DNA of 34,034 bases from Lachnospiraceae bacterium (GTDB lineage Bacteria > Bacillota > Clostridia > Lachnospirales > Lachnospiraceae), in the NCBI GenBank assembly GCA_024405115.1, contig JAKSPD010000020.1:1-34034 (forward strand), read 5' to 3'. The notes under the pieces are model-generated. The model was not told the origin of the DNA and did no database searches. It saw only the letters and a list, made by a program, of their open reading frames with translations. A program made the translations under genes and the position numbers. Shown here one piece after another: positions 34,033-34,034 of this stretch. Positions within the stretch are counted from its first letter, which is position 1; each line of letters opens with the position of its first letter.

Positions 34033-34034
34033 AT

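Overview
The window looks like part of a chromosome from an anaerobic Firmicute of the Lachnospiraceae type (inference). Supporting signs are moderate G+C, strong AAGGAGG-type ribosome binding sites, a YesL/DUF624 protein, a single-membrane style lipoprotein transporter, a short archaeal/eukaryotic-type prolyl-tRNA synthetase and an IS1182-family element. Nothing in the sequence fixes the species. No rRNA, tRNA or CRISPR array was seen.

Layout. Positions 1-8105 hold mostly separate housekeeping units: a PflX-like radical SAM protein, gdhA (NADP-type glutamate dehydrogenase), a BCCT-family transporter, ftsH and a MalY/PatB-type aminotransferase. Several are set apart by clear terminators and sigma-A-like promoters. 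Positions 8143-23437 form the accessory core, a carbohydrate-uptake locus. It has an ABC importer (lipoprotein plus two permeases, no ATPase), two sialidase-fold (Asp-box) proteins of identical length, a YesL-like membrane protein, a 602-residue protein with a probable glycosidase-like barrel and a sugar isomerase/epimerase. It is bracketed by two giant paralogous FG-GAP/VCBS proteins (888 and 903 residues), each built from about 14 repeats, which fits two seven-bladed propellers. Apart from the binding protein and the membrane proteins, none of these carries a signal peptide. The picture is import of a glycan fragment followed by processing in the cytoplasm by propeller proteins of unknown activity. 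An opposite-strand gene for a 187-residue single-pass membrane protein sits inside the locus.

Positions 23438-32066 return to housekeeping genes: mutS2 (starting at the base after the second FG-GAP gene), an orphan OmpR-type response regulator, larA with a DUF2232/YybS-like membrane gene on the opposite strand, proS, a eukaryotic-like dCMP deaminase and a small acidic membrane protein. The window ends with an essentially complete IS1182-family insertion sequence (about 32160-34032) whose terminal and subterminal inverted repeats are both visible.

Non-coding structure is notable. There is a 93-base near-perfect palindrome at 1017-1109 and a 120-base imperfect palindrome at 30594-30713, with small hairpins upstream of the latter. 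A perfect 12-bp hairpin separates the binding-protein gene from its permeases. A divergent promoter pair at 20627-20679 appears to share one -35 hexamer.
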